A stretch of 9,734 nucleotides of DNA. Source: Chloroflexota bacterium (GTDB lineage: Bacteria > Chloroflexota > Anaerolineae > Anaerolineales > UBA4823). How positions within the stretch are numbered: position 1 is the first letter of the stretch; each line of letters begins with the position of its first letter. The stretch lies in the NCBI GenBank assembly GCA_030669775.1, contig DAOVCZ010000054.1, positions 1-9,734 of the forward strand, given 5' to 3'. Shown piece by piece: positions 1 through 6,032 of this stretch. The notes beneath the pieces are model-generated. The model was not told where the DNA came from. It saw nothing but the letters and a program-made list of their open reading frames with translations, and searched no databases. The position numbers were made by a program, and so were the translations under genes.

Positions 1-139
1 CCCTTCTTAAAGAGGATCGTCCCTCTGGTCATGAGCTCAACACCTCTGGCGTTGATATGCCCCCCGGGGAGGCAATCCCTCTTTATCCGATGACGATCTG
101 ATAACCATCATCGCATACCTGCGCTCTATCAATCAATAA
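1..139 (+). pseudogene. C-terminal end of a class I c-type cytochrome, frameshifted, 5' end outside the window
   Basis: From base 3 the third frame is open and reads LLKEDRPSGHELNTSGVDMPP up to a run of six C at 60-65. From about base 66 the sense passes to the second frame, which reads RGGNPSLS then DDDLITIIAYLRSINQ and stops at TAA 137-139. Joined, this is the usual end of a class I cytochrome c: a Met heme ligand in a GV.MPP.GGNP.L segment, then the acidic start and hydrophobic body of the last helix ending AYLRS. One extra C in the run would restore a single frame. The CxxCH heme site lies outside the window, so the family call rests on the C-terminal pattern alone. It may be a true frameshift mutation or a homopolymer sequencing error. 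The second frame has stops upstream of the run, so it cannot be the original frame there. Confidence 0.6.
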
Positions 140-150
140 CCTGCAAGTAA

Positions 151-226
151 GGGCAAAGCATCCGGATTTGGAAAACAACCACTTCAAAATACCTCTGTAG
201 ATGCTTCGCCTGTTTGAATTTCCAAA
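151..226. repeat. Degenerate interspersed inverted repeat
   Basis: GGCAAAGCATC (152-162) faces GATGCTTCGCC (200-210), complementary at 10 of 11 positions across a 37-nt loop. A second pair, TTTGGAAA (167-174) and TTTCCAAA (219-226), interlocks with it. The arms resemble the GGGGCGAAGCATY...RATGCTTCGCCCC inverted repeats that I recall as common between genes in Chloroflexota and some other phyla. It lies after the cytochrome stop and has no ORF. Confidence 0.45.
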
Positions 227-329
227 GACGCTCACATAATCAACAGCTTTGCTAATCTATCCAAATGAGTACTAGCTGCTGATAAAACTATTTCTAGTCA
301 AGTCGAACCAAGAATATCTCACCTTAAAC
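227..329. other. Intergenic stretch with nothing recognised
   Basis: AT-rich sequence between the degenerate repeat and the regulator's terminator. I see no ORF, no promoter-like pair and no strong hairpin in it. Confidence 0.5.
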
Positions 330-355
330 AAAAAAAGCCTGCCAAGTGGCAGGCT
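330..355 (-). terminator. Rho-independent terminator of the TetR-family gene
   Basis: AGCCTGCC (336-343) and GGCAGGCT (348-355) form an 8-bp, mostly GC stem with a 4-nt loop. Read on the minus strand the hairpin is followed at once by seven T (complement of A330-A336). It begins 10 bp past the regulator's stop codon at 365-367, so it ends that transcript. The other strand has only a short T run after the stem, so the terminator is mainly one-directional. Confidence 0.9.
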
Positions 356-364
356 CGTTTCTTA

Positions 365-1012
365 TTATTGGTCGAGCTCCATTCCCAAGGCCTGGCTCGC
401 CCCAGGTAAGAACATCTGGAAAAAGATACCTTCCATCTCTTGCGGGGTATATGGCTGTCCCGCCTCCAACCACCACTTGATCACGCCTAACATCGCACCA
501 GCGAAATAATTCCCAAATAAATCCACCGGGAATTCGAGCGTCATTTTTTCCCTTTCATCTCCAAGTTTATGGTGTAGATAAGCATTTACCGCATTGGTCA
601 TCATCGTCTGCAGCCGTTCGGAAGCCTGATCCACGCCCTCTCCCTGAAGCACAATCCGGTACAGGTCTTCATTCTCTGCCGCATGGTTAAAGATCATGCA
701 GATCGGACGCTCTGGGTGATCTTCTGTAGGCAAAACTTTTCCTTGCTGGCTCCAGGAGGAGAGTGGAATTTCAGTGAGCTGCTCGACTAATTGATCCAAC
801 AACTCGTCAAATTGCTCTAACAGCAGATCCTGCTTGGCGCTGTAATGCAGGTAAAATGTCGTCCGCCCAATATCAGCCCGCTCAGTCAGCTCTTCGACCG
901 TCACTTGTTCATAACCCTTCTCCGCCATTAAGTTTTGCATGGCTTCTCTCAGAGCACGGCGTGTTTTCCGCACCCGCCGGTCTAACTTCTCCTGTTCCTG
1001 AACTGGCTTCAT
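365..1012 (-). CDS. TetR/AcrR-family transcriptional repressor, probable regulator of the divergent export operon
   Basis: A 215-residue DNA-binding protein, a usual TetR-family length. Residues ~10-60 form the three-helix domain: RRALREAMQNLMAEKGYEQV (helix 1 and turn), then TVEELTERADIGRTTFYLHY, the helix-turn-helix with the family's typical TTFYLHY recognition end, then a K.DLL stretch. The remaining ~150 residues are helical with no clear sequence signature, as expected of a ligand-binding and dimerisation domain. The start chosen is ATG 1012-1010, because AAAGGAGA (1024-1017) lies 4 nt before it. An in-frame ATG at 1033 and TTG at 1036 would add 7-8 residues with a poorer AGGAAG site. 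The gene is divergent from the ABC operon, shares a 374-bp regulatory region with it, and ends in its own terminator. Such regulators normally repress the neighbouring pump and often themselves until a small molecule binds. The ligand cannot be told from sequence. Confidence 0.93.
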   Translation of the reverse strand: MKPVQEQEKLDRRVRKTRRALREAMQNLMAEKGYEQVTVEELTERADIGRTTFYLHYSAKQDLLLEQFDELLDQLVEQLTEIPLSSWSQQGKVLPTEDHPERPICMIFNHAAENEDLYRIVLQGEGVDQASERLQTMMTNAVNAYLHHKLGDEREKMTLEFPVDLFGNYFAGAMLGVIKWWLEAGQPYTPQEMEGIFFQMFLPGASQALGMELDQ

Positions 1013-1016
1013 CTTT

Positions 1017-1024
1017 TCTCCTTT
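1017..1024 (-). promoter_or_regulatory. Ribosome binding site that decides the TetR-family start
   Basis: AAAGGAGA on the minus strand, 4 nt from ATG 1012-1010. It overlaps codons of the longer reading, which supports the shorter start. Confidence 0.7.
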
Positions 1025-1053
1025 ATCCACCATCAAAATCTTCCTGGAAATTC

Positions 1054-1068
1054 TAAAATCCGATTTTA
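1054..1068. promoter_or_regulatory. Perfect 15-bp palindrome, candidate operator for autoregulation
   Basis: TAAAATC (1054-1060), a central C (1061), then GATTTTA (1062-1068): a perfect 7+1+7 inverted repeat. It is 41 bp upstream of the chosen regulator start. On the minus strand its outer half reads TAAAAT and could be the -10 box of the regulator's promoter, with AAGACA (1092-1087) as a weak -35 at 18-bp spacing. A repressor bound here would block its own transcription. The geometry supports an operator, but which protein binds is inferred. Confidence 0.45.
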
Positions 1069-1092
1069 ATTAGGACCGCTCACTATTGTCTT
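1063..1092 (-). promoter_or_regulatory. Possible promoter of the TetR-family gene
   Basis: On the minus strand AAGACA (1092-1087) and TAAAAT (1068-1063) are separated by 18 bp. The -35 matches consensus at 4 of 6 and the -10 at 5 of 6. The -10 lies inside the 15-bp palindrome. It is weak and is offered because nothing better lies between the regulator and the divergent promoter. Confidence 0.3.
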
Positions 1093-1097
1093 AACCC

Positions 1098-1155
1098 TGA
1101 ACGAGTCTGAGGGTTTCGTCACGATTAAAAATGATCTGAAAACCAAGCTCGTTCA
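1098..1155. repeat. Nested inverted repeat in the divergent regulatory region
   Basis: TGAACGAG (1098-1105) and CTCGTTCA (1148-1155) are perfectly complementary 8-mers. Between them GGTTT (1112-1116) and AAACC (1140-1144) form a second, inner pair. The whole could fold as a broken stem of about 58 nt on either strand. It would be transcribed only if a start lies upstream of it. Its role is unknown: a protein site, a cruciform or chance. Confidence 0.35.
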
Positions 1156-1202
1156 TCTTGACATACTCTGACAAATATGTATGCCAATTGGATTTTTTTC
1201 GT

Positions 1203-1238
1203 CCTCAATAACGGCCTCAATAACGGTGTCAATAACGG
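1203..1238. repeat. Three tandem 12-bp repeats just upstream of the operon's -35 box
   Basis: Copies at 1203-1214 and 1215-1226 are identical (CCTCAATAACGG). The copy at 1227-1238 starts TG instead of CC and keeps the TCAATAACGG core. The last copy abuts the -35 hexamer TTGACA (1239-1244). A 12-bp period is slightly more than one helical turn. The placement suggests either tandem protein sites or a slippage-made array next to the promoter. Confidence 0.85.
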
Positions 1239-1267
1239 TTGACAAAGATCACCTGTTCGTTTATAAT
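1239..1267 (+). promoter_or_regulatory. Perfect consensus sigma-70 promoter of the ABC export operon
   Basis: TTGACA (1239-1244) and TATAAT (1262-1267) match both consensus hexamers at every base, with the optimal 17-bp spacer. Transcription would start near 1274, giving a 5' leader of about 113 nt before the first ATPase gene. So strong a core promoter implies control by repression, in keeping with the operator over the -10 box and the divergent TetR-family gene. Confidence 0.88.
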
Positions 1268-1275
1268 CACGAACA
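1254..1275. promoter_or_regulatory. Inverted repeat enclosing the -10 box, probable repressor operator
   Basis: TGTTCGT (1254-1260) and ACGAACA (1269-1275) are perfect 7-bp complements around an 8-bp centre that holds TATAAT. The half-site centres are 15 bp apart, within the range used by TetR-family dimers. Occupancy would exclude RNA polymerase. The divergent regulator is the obvious candidate to bind it, but this is inferred from position and geometry. Confidence 0.72.
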
Positions 1276-1386
1276 TTGTCTATTATAATACATTATCTAT
1301 AAATTTACTATGTAGATATTTGAACACTGTCTAATTACTCCACCCTTATTTATTGTAACCCATAATTAGGCAGAAATGGTTAGAGG
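1276..1386 (+). promoter_or_regulatory. AT-rich 5' leader of the export operon
   Basis: It holds a repeat of GAACA(T/C)TGTCTA, at 1271-1282 and 1322-1333, 51 bp apart. It also holds a second TATAAT (1284-1289) without a credible -35, and CTAATTA (1331-1337) facing TAATTAG (1363-1369), which would pair over a 25-nt loop. The downstream arm covers the only AGG-like sequence 5' of the first gene other than AGAGG touching the ATG. A small effect on translation is possible. No known riboswitch is recognised. Confidence 0.35.
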
Positions 1387-2172
1387 ATGCTTAACAATTT
1401 CGTCAAGTCAAATGGTCGCTCGGGCGGTAGGTCAAGAGAGCGCAGCGAACAAGAAACGAAGATATCTGAACAATCCCAGATCCGCCTCACCAACCTGGTG
1501 AAGACATATAAGTCTGCGGCTGGGGAGCTTCCCGCGCTCAATGGTGTCGATCTGGAGATTTACCCCGGTGAATTTGTCGCCATAACTGGCAAATCTGGCG
1601 CTGGCAAGACCACCCTGATCAATATGATCACTGGAGTTGATCGCCTCACCTCCGGTGAGGTATGGGTTGATGACATGCCGCTCCACAAAATGCGCGAGAA
1701 TCAGCTCGCCCAATGGCGGGGGCGCACTATGGGTATCATCTACCAATCATTCCACCTGATGCCCAGCCTCTCCCTATTGGACAACATTCTACTGCCGATC
1801 GACCTCTGCGGTCTTTATCGGAATGGTGAAAGCACTCGCCGGGCAATGGATTTACTCACCCAGGTTGAACTCCAAGATCATGCTTACAAACCGCCATCAG
1901 CCATCTCAGGAGGGCAACAGCAGCGCGTTGCCATCGCTCGCGCTCTGGCCAACGACCCTCCTATCATCGTTGCAGATGAACCCACCGGACGGCTGGATAG
2001 TGTCACCGCTGAATCCATCTTTCAGATCTTCCTTTCCCTGGTTGAACACGGGAAAACCATTCTGATGGTCACGCATGACAGCAATCTTGCCTACCGCGCC
2101 TCCCGCACTTTAGAAATAGCCGATGGCGAGATCACAACCAGCAACCTATCCTACAATGAGCGCTTAAATTAA
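1387..2172 (+). CDS. ABC transporter ATP-binding protein, MacB/LolD type (first ATPase)
   Basis: This 261-residue cytoplasmic ATPase powers the FtsX-type permease downstream. The nucleotide-binding domain runs from about residue 32 to 252. Walker A is GKSGAGKTT (68-76), the Q-loop Gln is 120, the signature is SGGQQ (174-178), Walker B is PIIVADE (192-198) with catalytic Glu198, and the switch His is 230. All ATPase residues are present. The D-loop region reads PTGRLDS where this family nearly always has PTGNLDS. The first ~30 residues are an extra polar, Arg/Ser/Gly-rich tail. TAG lies two codons upstream in frame, so ATG 1387 is the only conventional start, although its AGAGG directly touches the ATG and leaves no spacing. 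The second ATPase gene begins 1 bp after the stop, so the two are probably translated together. The exported substrate is unknown. Confidence 0.93.
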   Translation: MLNNFVKSNGRSGGRSRERSEQETKISEQSQIRLTNLVKTYKSAAGELPALNGVDLEIYPGEFVAITGKSGAGKTTLINMITGVDRLTSGEVWVDDMPLHKMRENQLAQWRGRTMGIIYQSFHLMPSLSLLDNILLPIDLCGLYRNGESTRRAMDLLTQVELQDHAYKPPSAISGGQQQRVAIARALANDPPIIVADEPTGRLDSVTAESIFQIFLSLVEHGKTILMVTHDSNLAYRASRTLEIADGEITTSNLSYNERLN

Positions 2173-2173
2173 G

Positions 2174-3331
2174 ATGACAGAGAAATTATGTGCCGAAATG
2201 GGGTCTGCCGCCGCGGCGAAAGGCAATCTCAGCCAACCCTTGATCGAGATGAGAGGTATCGAAAAAATTTTCAAGACCGGTGCCGGTGATTTCACCGCCC
2301 TAAACGGCGTTAATGTCTGTTTTTATGAGGGGGAATTTGTCAGCGTAGTTGGCAAATCAGGTAGTGGAAAATCCACCCTGGTAAATATGCTTACCGGCAT
2401 CGACCATCCCACCTCGGGCACTGTACGGGTCGGCGAAGCGTATATTCACCAGCTTACTGAAGGCCAGATGTCCATCTGGCGCGGCCGCAACCTGGGAATT
2501 ATTTTTCAGTTTTTCCAGCTCCTGCCCATGTTATCAATTTTGGAAAATGTGATGCTGCCTATGGATTTCGCCAAGGTCATTCCCTTCCAGGAACGAGAAG
2601 CGCGCGCCATGCAGCTGCTCGAGATGGTCGGCTTAGAGGATTATGCCCACGATCTGCCAGCAGAGGTCTCAGGTGGCCAGCAGCAAAGCGCGGCCATCGC
2701 CCGCGCCCTGGCTAACGACCCGCCCATCATCATCGCAGACGAACCGACTGGTAATTTAGATTCTCGATCAGCTGATGCCGTATTCCAGATATTCTCTGAT
2801 TTGGCTGACCAGGGGAAAACCATAATCATGGTCACCCATGACAGCAGCCTCGCCAAGCGTACTGGTCGCATGATGCTGCTCAGTGATGGTGAATTGGTGA
2901 ACAACTGGATCGCAAACGCATTTCCAGCGTTACCTCACACTCGATTGCTTTGGTTGACGCACCAAATGCAACCTCAGTTATTTGACCTTAAGCAGTCCAT
3001 TCCCTTGCCAGATAACTCTCAAGCTGCTCTTTATCTCTTCACCACTGGTCCTGTAGAATTCGTCACTACCAATGGTTTCTTTGGAAAACACAAGGTCCGC
3101 CTGGATCCAGGAGAATATCTCTCCCTGCCTGATGTCCAGAATTTCAGCGCTGATGTTCTCGGGCTGCGCAGTGCCAATGGAGAAAAAGTAGAAGCCCTGG
3201 TATTGAACCAGCATGCCTTCCAGAGATGGATGGATGAAGATCAAGCCGATCAAGTACGTCTAACCACCGCCGCGATAAACCGCCTGGCATCGTGGCGCTC
3301 TAATGGGGACACCTCAGCAGGAATCTCATGA
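2174..3331 (+). CDS. ABC transporter ATP-binding protein with a C-terminal beta-roll-like domain (second ATPase)
   Basis: A 385-residue protein, about 140 longer than the ~230-250 usual for this family. Residues ~24-243 are a MacB/LolD-type ATPase: Walker A GKSGSGKST (60-68), Gln112 of the Q-loop, SGGQQ (166-170), Walker B PIIIADE (184-190), NLDS D-loop (194-197), His222. The signature continues QQQSAAIARAL where [11 protein letters not shown] is normal, so the conserved Arg is Ser172. Residues ~250-385 are extra. They read as short alternating strands with a glycine turn and an LDPGEYLSLPD segment, then an ALVLNQHAFQRWM end and a final helix. This resembles a degenerate cyclic-nucleotide-binding (Crp-like) or cupin beta-roll; the fold is my inference, and the usual phosphate-binding cassette is not evident. 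The gene starts 1 bp after the first ATPase and overlaps the permease by 4 bp (ATGA), so the extension is part of an intact gene. It probably pairs with the first ATPase. Confidence 0.92.
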   Translation: MTEKLCAEMGSAAAAKGNLSQPLIEMRGIEKIFKTGAGDFTALNGVNVCFYEGEFVSVVGKSGSGKSTLVNMLTGIDHPTSGTVRVGEAYIHQLTEGQMSIWRGRNLGIIFQFFQLLPMLSILENVMLPMDFAKVIPFQEREARAMQLLEMVGLEDYAHDLPAEVSGGQQQSAAIARALANDPPIIIADEPTGNLDSRSADAVFQIFSDLADQGKTIIMVTHDSSLAKRTGRMMLLSDGELVNNWIANAFPALPHTRLLWLTHQMQPQLFDLKQSIPLPDNSQAALYLFTTGPVEFVTTNGFFGKHKVRLDPGEYLSLPDVQNFSADVLGLRSANGEKVEALVLNQHAFQRWMDEDQADQVRLTTAAINRLASWRSNGDTSAGIS

Positions 3332-5742
3332 TGCGTCCCCGTTGGCAGAAAGTTCTCGCTGATTTGCGCGGCAATCGCGGCCGCACAGCCCTGGTGATTG
3401 CCTCAATCGCTGTCGGTTTGTTTGCCTTCGGCGTCATCGCTACTCTTTATCTTGTCATCCGCCAGGATATGCGCGGTGGTTATGCCGCCATACAACCCGC
3501 AAATATACGCCTGCGAACGTCCCTGATTGATGAGGATATGGTTTCCTCCATCCGTAAAGTCGCTGGGGTTAAAGACGCTCAAGGTGCCCGCCTGCTCAAC
3601 CTGCGCCTCCAAAAAGCCCCAGAAGAATGGATTACGATTGAACTTAATTCTCAGAAAGATTTCGAGAATTCAAACATCAGTAAATTATCCCTCGAAGAAG
3701 GTACGCTTAATCCCTCCAAACGCCAGATTTTAATCGATCGTTACAAACTTCCAGATATAAATGCTGAAATCGGCGATCTGGTCGCCGTTGAGACTCCAGC
3801 TGGACAAATCCGCCAGATTGAATTGGTCGGTATCGTCAGCGATCTAACCAACGGTGCCTTTTCTGGCGGCGGCGGCTTCTTTCTCTCCCCAGTTCAGGGG
3901 TACGTCGATGCGGATACTCTGGAATGGCTCGGCCTACCTTTGCCAGATTGGTATGACACCCTGTATCTCACCGTTGAAGGTGATGGGATGGATCAGAGCC
4001 AGATTCAAGCCGTCGCTGATCGGGTGCGTGACGAGCTCGAGGATCGCGATGTTTCTGTCACCAGCCTCGCCACTCGCCGGACCGATGACCACCCTAACAG
4101 CCCTTACGTTAACGCCATCTCTAGTGTGCTCTTGCTGCTGGGTCTATTCATCGTCTTCCTCAGCACCTTTTTGATCACCAACACGCTGCAGGCTTTACTC
4201 CAGCAGCAGGTTGAGCAGATTGGCATCATGAAGACTATCGGCGCACGACGAACTCAGATCACCGTCATTTACATGATGTTGATCCTCGCCTTTGGCGTGT
4301 TGGCTTTCCTGCTTGCTGCACCGCTCACCAGCTGGGTTTCTTTCCAATTGATGGGCTTCCTCGTTTACCAGCTCAATTTCAACCTGCTTGGGTTCCGGAT
4401 CGTTCCGGTGGTGGTTATCGCCCAGGCATTGATCGCTATAATTGTTCCTCAAATTGCAGCTTTCATCCCCATCTGGCGGGGCTCCCGGCTCAGTGTCCAA
4501 GAGGCCTTGAGCGGTGTCCGGCAGGGAGCGACGAAAGCGCGCCAGGCGAGCAGTCGAGGAATTGTTCGTTTCAAGCTGCTTTCCAGGCCCCTGCTGATCT
4601 CCTTGCGCAACACCTTCCGCAGCAAAGGTCGCATGGCCTTGACACTGGTGACTTTGTCTCTGGGTGGCGCCCTTTTTATCTCTACCTTCAATGTTCAGCG
4701 TTCTATGGCCAATTATATTGAACAAATCAGCCAGTATTTTATCGGCGACCTTAACGTGACCCTGGCATATCCATATCGCGTTGAGAAAATCGAAGAGCTG
4801 CTTTCCCCTCTGGATGAGGTCTCCCATGTTGAGGGCTGGATGACCGCCCGCAGTGAGATCCTCCACCAGGATAGCTCCACAGGAGACGCGGTGCAGCTGC
4901 TGGCACCCCCAGGCGGCAGCCAGCTCGTTGAACCCAAATTGCTTGCCGGACGCTGGCTTCAGCCGGGCGACCAAAACGCCATCGTCCTGAACGAACTCTT
5001 CCGCTCCACTTACCCCGATCTTCAAGTCGGTGACACTCTTCGTCTGCAAGTCAATGGCGATGAGACTGATTGGGTGGTAGTCGGATTCTTCCAATTCGCC
5101 GGTCAAAGTGCCGGATATATGGCATACACCAATGCGGAATACCTCTCTCAACTGGTTGGGTTGCCCGGGCAGGCTGTTCTTTTCCGTTTGGTCGCCGCCC
5201 GCACTGACCTGACCATCAGCGAGCAGGAAGCTCTGGGCGTGAAAGTTCAAAATTTACTCGAAAGGCGTGGAATACAAATCAACGAGGTCGAAGCCGGGCT
5301 TTCCGTCAGCCAGACCGCCGCTGATGGATTCACCATTCTGACTGCCTTTCTGCTCTTCATGGCTATCCTCGCCGCTATCGTCGGGAGCATCGGTCTGGCG
5401 GGTACGATGAGCATCAATGTTATGGAACGCACGCGCGAAATCGGCATTATGCGCGCCATCGGTTCATCCAACGGTATCCTGATGCTGATGGTCATCATCG
5501 AAGGCTACCTGATCGGGATCATCAGCTGGGCGCTGGGTTCATTATTGGCATTTCCCATCAGCAACCTGATGTCGAATTCCATAAGTCTCGCCCTCTTCGA
5601 AGCCTCCACCTCGATTACTTATACACCCACCGGTTTCTTGATCTGGTTTGTCGTCGTGTCCCTGCTATCAATTGGCGCCAGCGTGCTTCCAGCTCGTAAA
5701 GCTGCCAATCTAACCATCCGGGAAGTCTTGGCATACGAATAA
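3328..5742 (+). CDS. ABC transporter permease with two MacB-PCD/FtsX modules
   Basis: An 804-residue membrane protein that is a fused pseudo-dimer of two MacB-like modules. Module 1 has TM1 ~20-44, a large extracytoplasmic domain ~45-262, then TM2-4 at ~264-288, 312-336 and 355-385. Module 2 has TM5 ~436-456, a second extracytoplasmic domain ~457-665, then TM6-8 at ~668-695, 717-745 and 769-790. Each module has the cytoplasmic FtsX motif after its second helix: VEQIGIMKTIGARR from ~295 and RTREIGIMRAIGSS from ~701. MacB-type (type VII) transporters move substrate on the outer side of the membrane by a mechanical stroke rather than through a channel. The start overlaps the previous stop as ATGA, with AGGAA (3319-3323) ahead of it; a second ATG follows at 3331. 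One double permease beside two ATPase genes suggests one complex of 1:1:1. The substrate could be a peptide, lipid, lipoprotein or drug. Confidence 0.93.
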   Translation: MMRPRWQKVLADLRGNRGRTALVIASIAVGLFAFGVIATLYLVIRQDMRGGYAAIQPANIRLRTSLIDEDMVSSIRKVAGVKDAQGARLLNLRLQKAPEEWITIELNSQKDFENSNISKLSLEEGTLNPSKRQILIDRYKLPDINAEIGDLVAVETPAGQIRQIELVGIVSDLTNGAFSGGGGFFLSPVQGYVDADTLEWLGLPLPDWYDTLYLTVEGDGMDQSQIQAVADRVRDELEDRDVSVTSLATRRTDDHPNSPYVNAISSVLLLLGLFIVFLSTFLITNTLQALLQQQVEQIGIMKTIGARRTQITVIYMMLILAFGVLAFLLAAPLTSWVSFQLMGFLVYQLNFNLLGFRIVPVVVIAQALIAIIVPQIAAFIPIWRGSRLSVQEALSGVRQGATKARQASSRGIVRFKLLSRPLLISLRNTFRSKGRMALTLVTLSLGGALFISTFNVQRSMANYIEQISQYFIGDLNVTLAYPYRVEKIEELLSPLDEVSHVEGWMTARSEILHQDSSTGDAVQLLAPPGGSQLVEPKLLAGRWLQPGDQNAIVLNELFRSTYPDLQVGDTLRLQVNGDETDWVVVGFFQFAGQSAGYMAYTNAEYLSQLVGLPGQAVLFRLVAARTDLTISEQEALGVKVQNLLERRGIQINEVEAGLSVSQTAADGFTILTAFLLFMAILAAIVGSIGLAGTMSINVMERTREIGIMRAIGSSNGILMLMVIIEGYLIGIISWALGSLLAFPISNLMSNSISLALFEASTSITYTPTGFLIWFVVVSLLSIGASVLPARKAANLTIREVLAYE

Positions 5743-5776
5743 TCCATATCTCAGCAAATAGATTGAGGTATGCCTG

Positions 5777-5807
5777 TTGACTCGAATTTATATTATTGAA
5801 CTTATCT
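5777..5807 (+). promoter_or_regulatory. Weak possible promoter ahead of the adaptor gene
   Basis: TTGACT (5777-5782) and TTATCT (5802-5807) are 19 bp apart in an AT-rich stretch just after the permease. The spacing is long and the -10 is poor. I see no terminator after the permease, so the adaptor may also be read from the main operon promoter. Confidence 0.2.
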
Positions 5808-5837
5808 ATAAATCATAGAAATAACGTAACTACTCAG

Positions 5838-5963
5838 CCATGTCGCTGCGAAGCGGTTTTTGCTGAAGCAGTCTCCCGGTTTTTTAGCGAAAACGCCCTT
5901 TTGGAGATTGCCCCGGCCTGTTCCTTCCCGGGACGCAAAAAAACGCTCCTCGCCATGATAATA
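5838..5963. repeat. Imperfect palindromic repeat element between permease and adaptor genes
   Basis: The left arm (about 5838-5876), from CCATGTCGCTGCGAAGCGG to GAAGCAGTCTCC, is a diverged reverse complement of the right arm (about 5903-5963), from GGAGATTGCC to CGCTCCTCGCCATGATAAT. The ends look like the TGTCATTGCGAG...GAAGCAATCTCC family of intergenic repeats I recall from Chloroflexota and other genomes. The element has no ORF of its own. It can form a long broken hairpin in RNA or cruciform in DNA, and it splits an otherwise tight operon. Confidence 0.6.
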
Positions 5964-6032
5964 GTGGATGTTTTTTTCGATGGCTGAGCAGTTTCTAAAT
6001 AACAACCAATTGGAGGTTTTCCAAACAAAAAC

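Noticed and set aside
1158..1185. TTGACA at 1158-1163 as a further promoter
   Set aside because: No reasonable -10 lies 16-18 bp downstream; TATGCC at 16 bp is too poor.
1203..1238. CRISPR-like array
   Set aside because: The units are only 12 bp with no spacers between them. It is a plain tandem repeat.
1376..1499. Possible ~40-codon leader ORF starting at ATG 1376 and overlapping the first ATPase
   Set aside because: It runs in another frame through the ATPase coding sequence, has no ribosome site and gives no recognisable peptide.
4195..5250. 351-codon antisense reading frame within the permease gene
   Set aside because: The sense strand is a clear double FtsX permease across the whole region. 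The antisense product is rich in Gln, His and Gly without any domain, and is a by-product of codon bias.
5745..5773. Hairpin ATATCTCA / TGAGGTAT after the permease as a terminator
   Set aside because: The stem is AT-rich and mismatched, the loop is 10 nt or more, and no T run follows.
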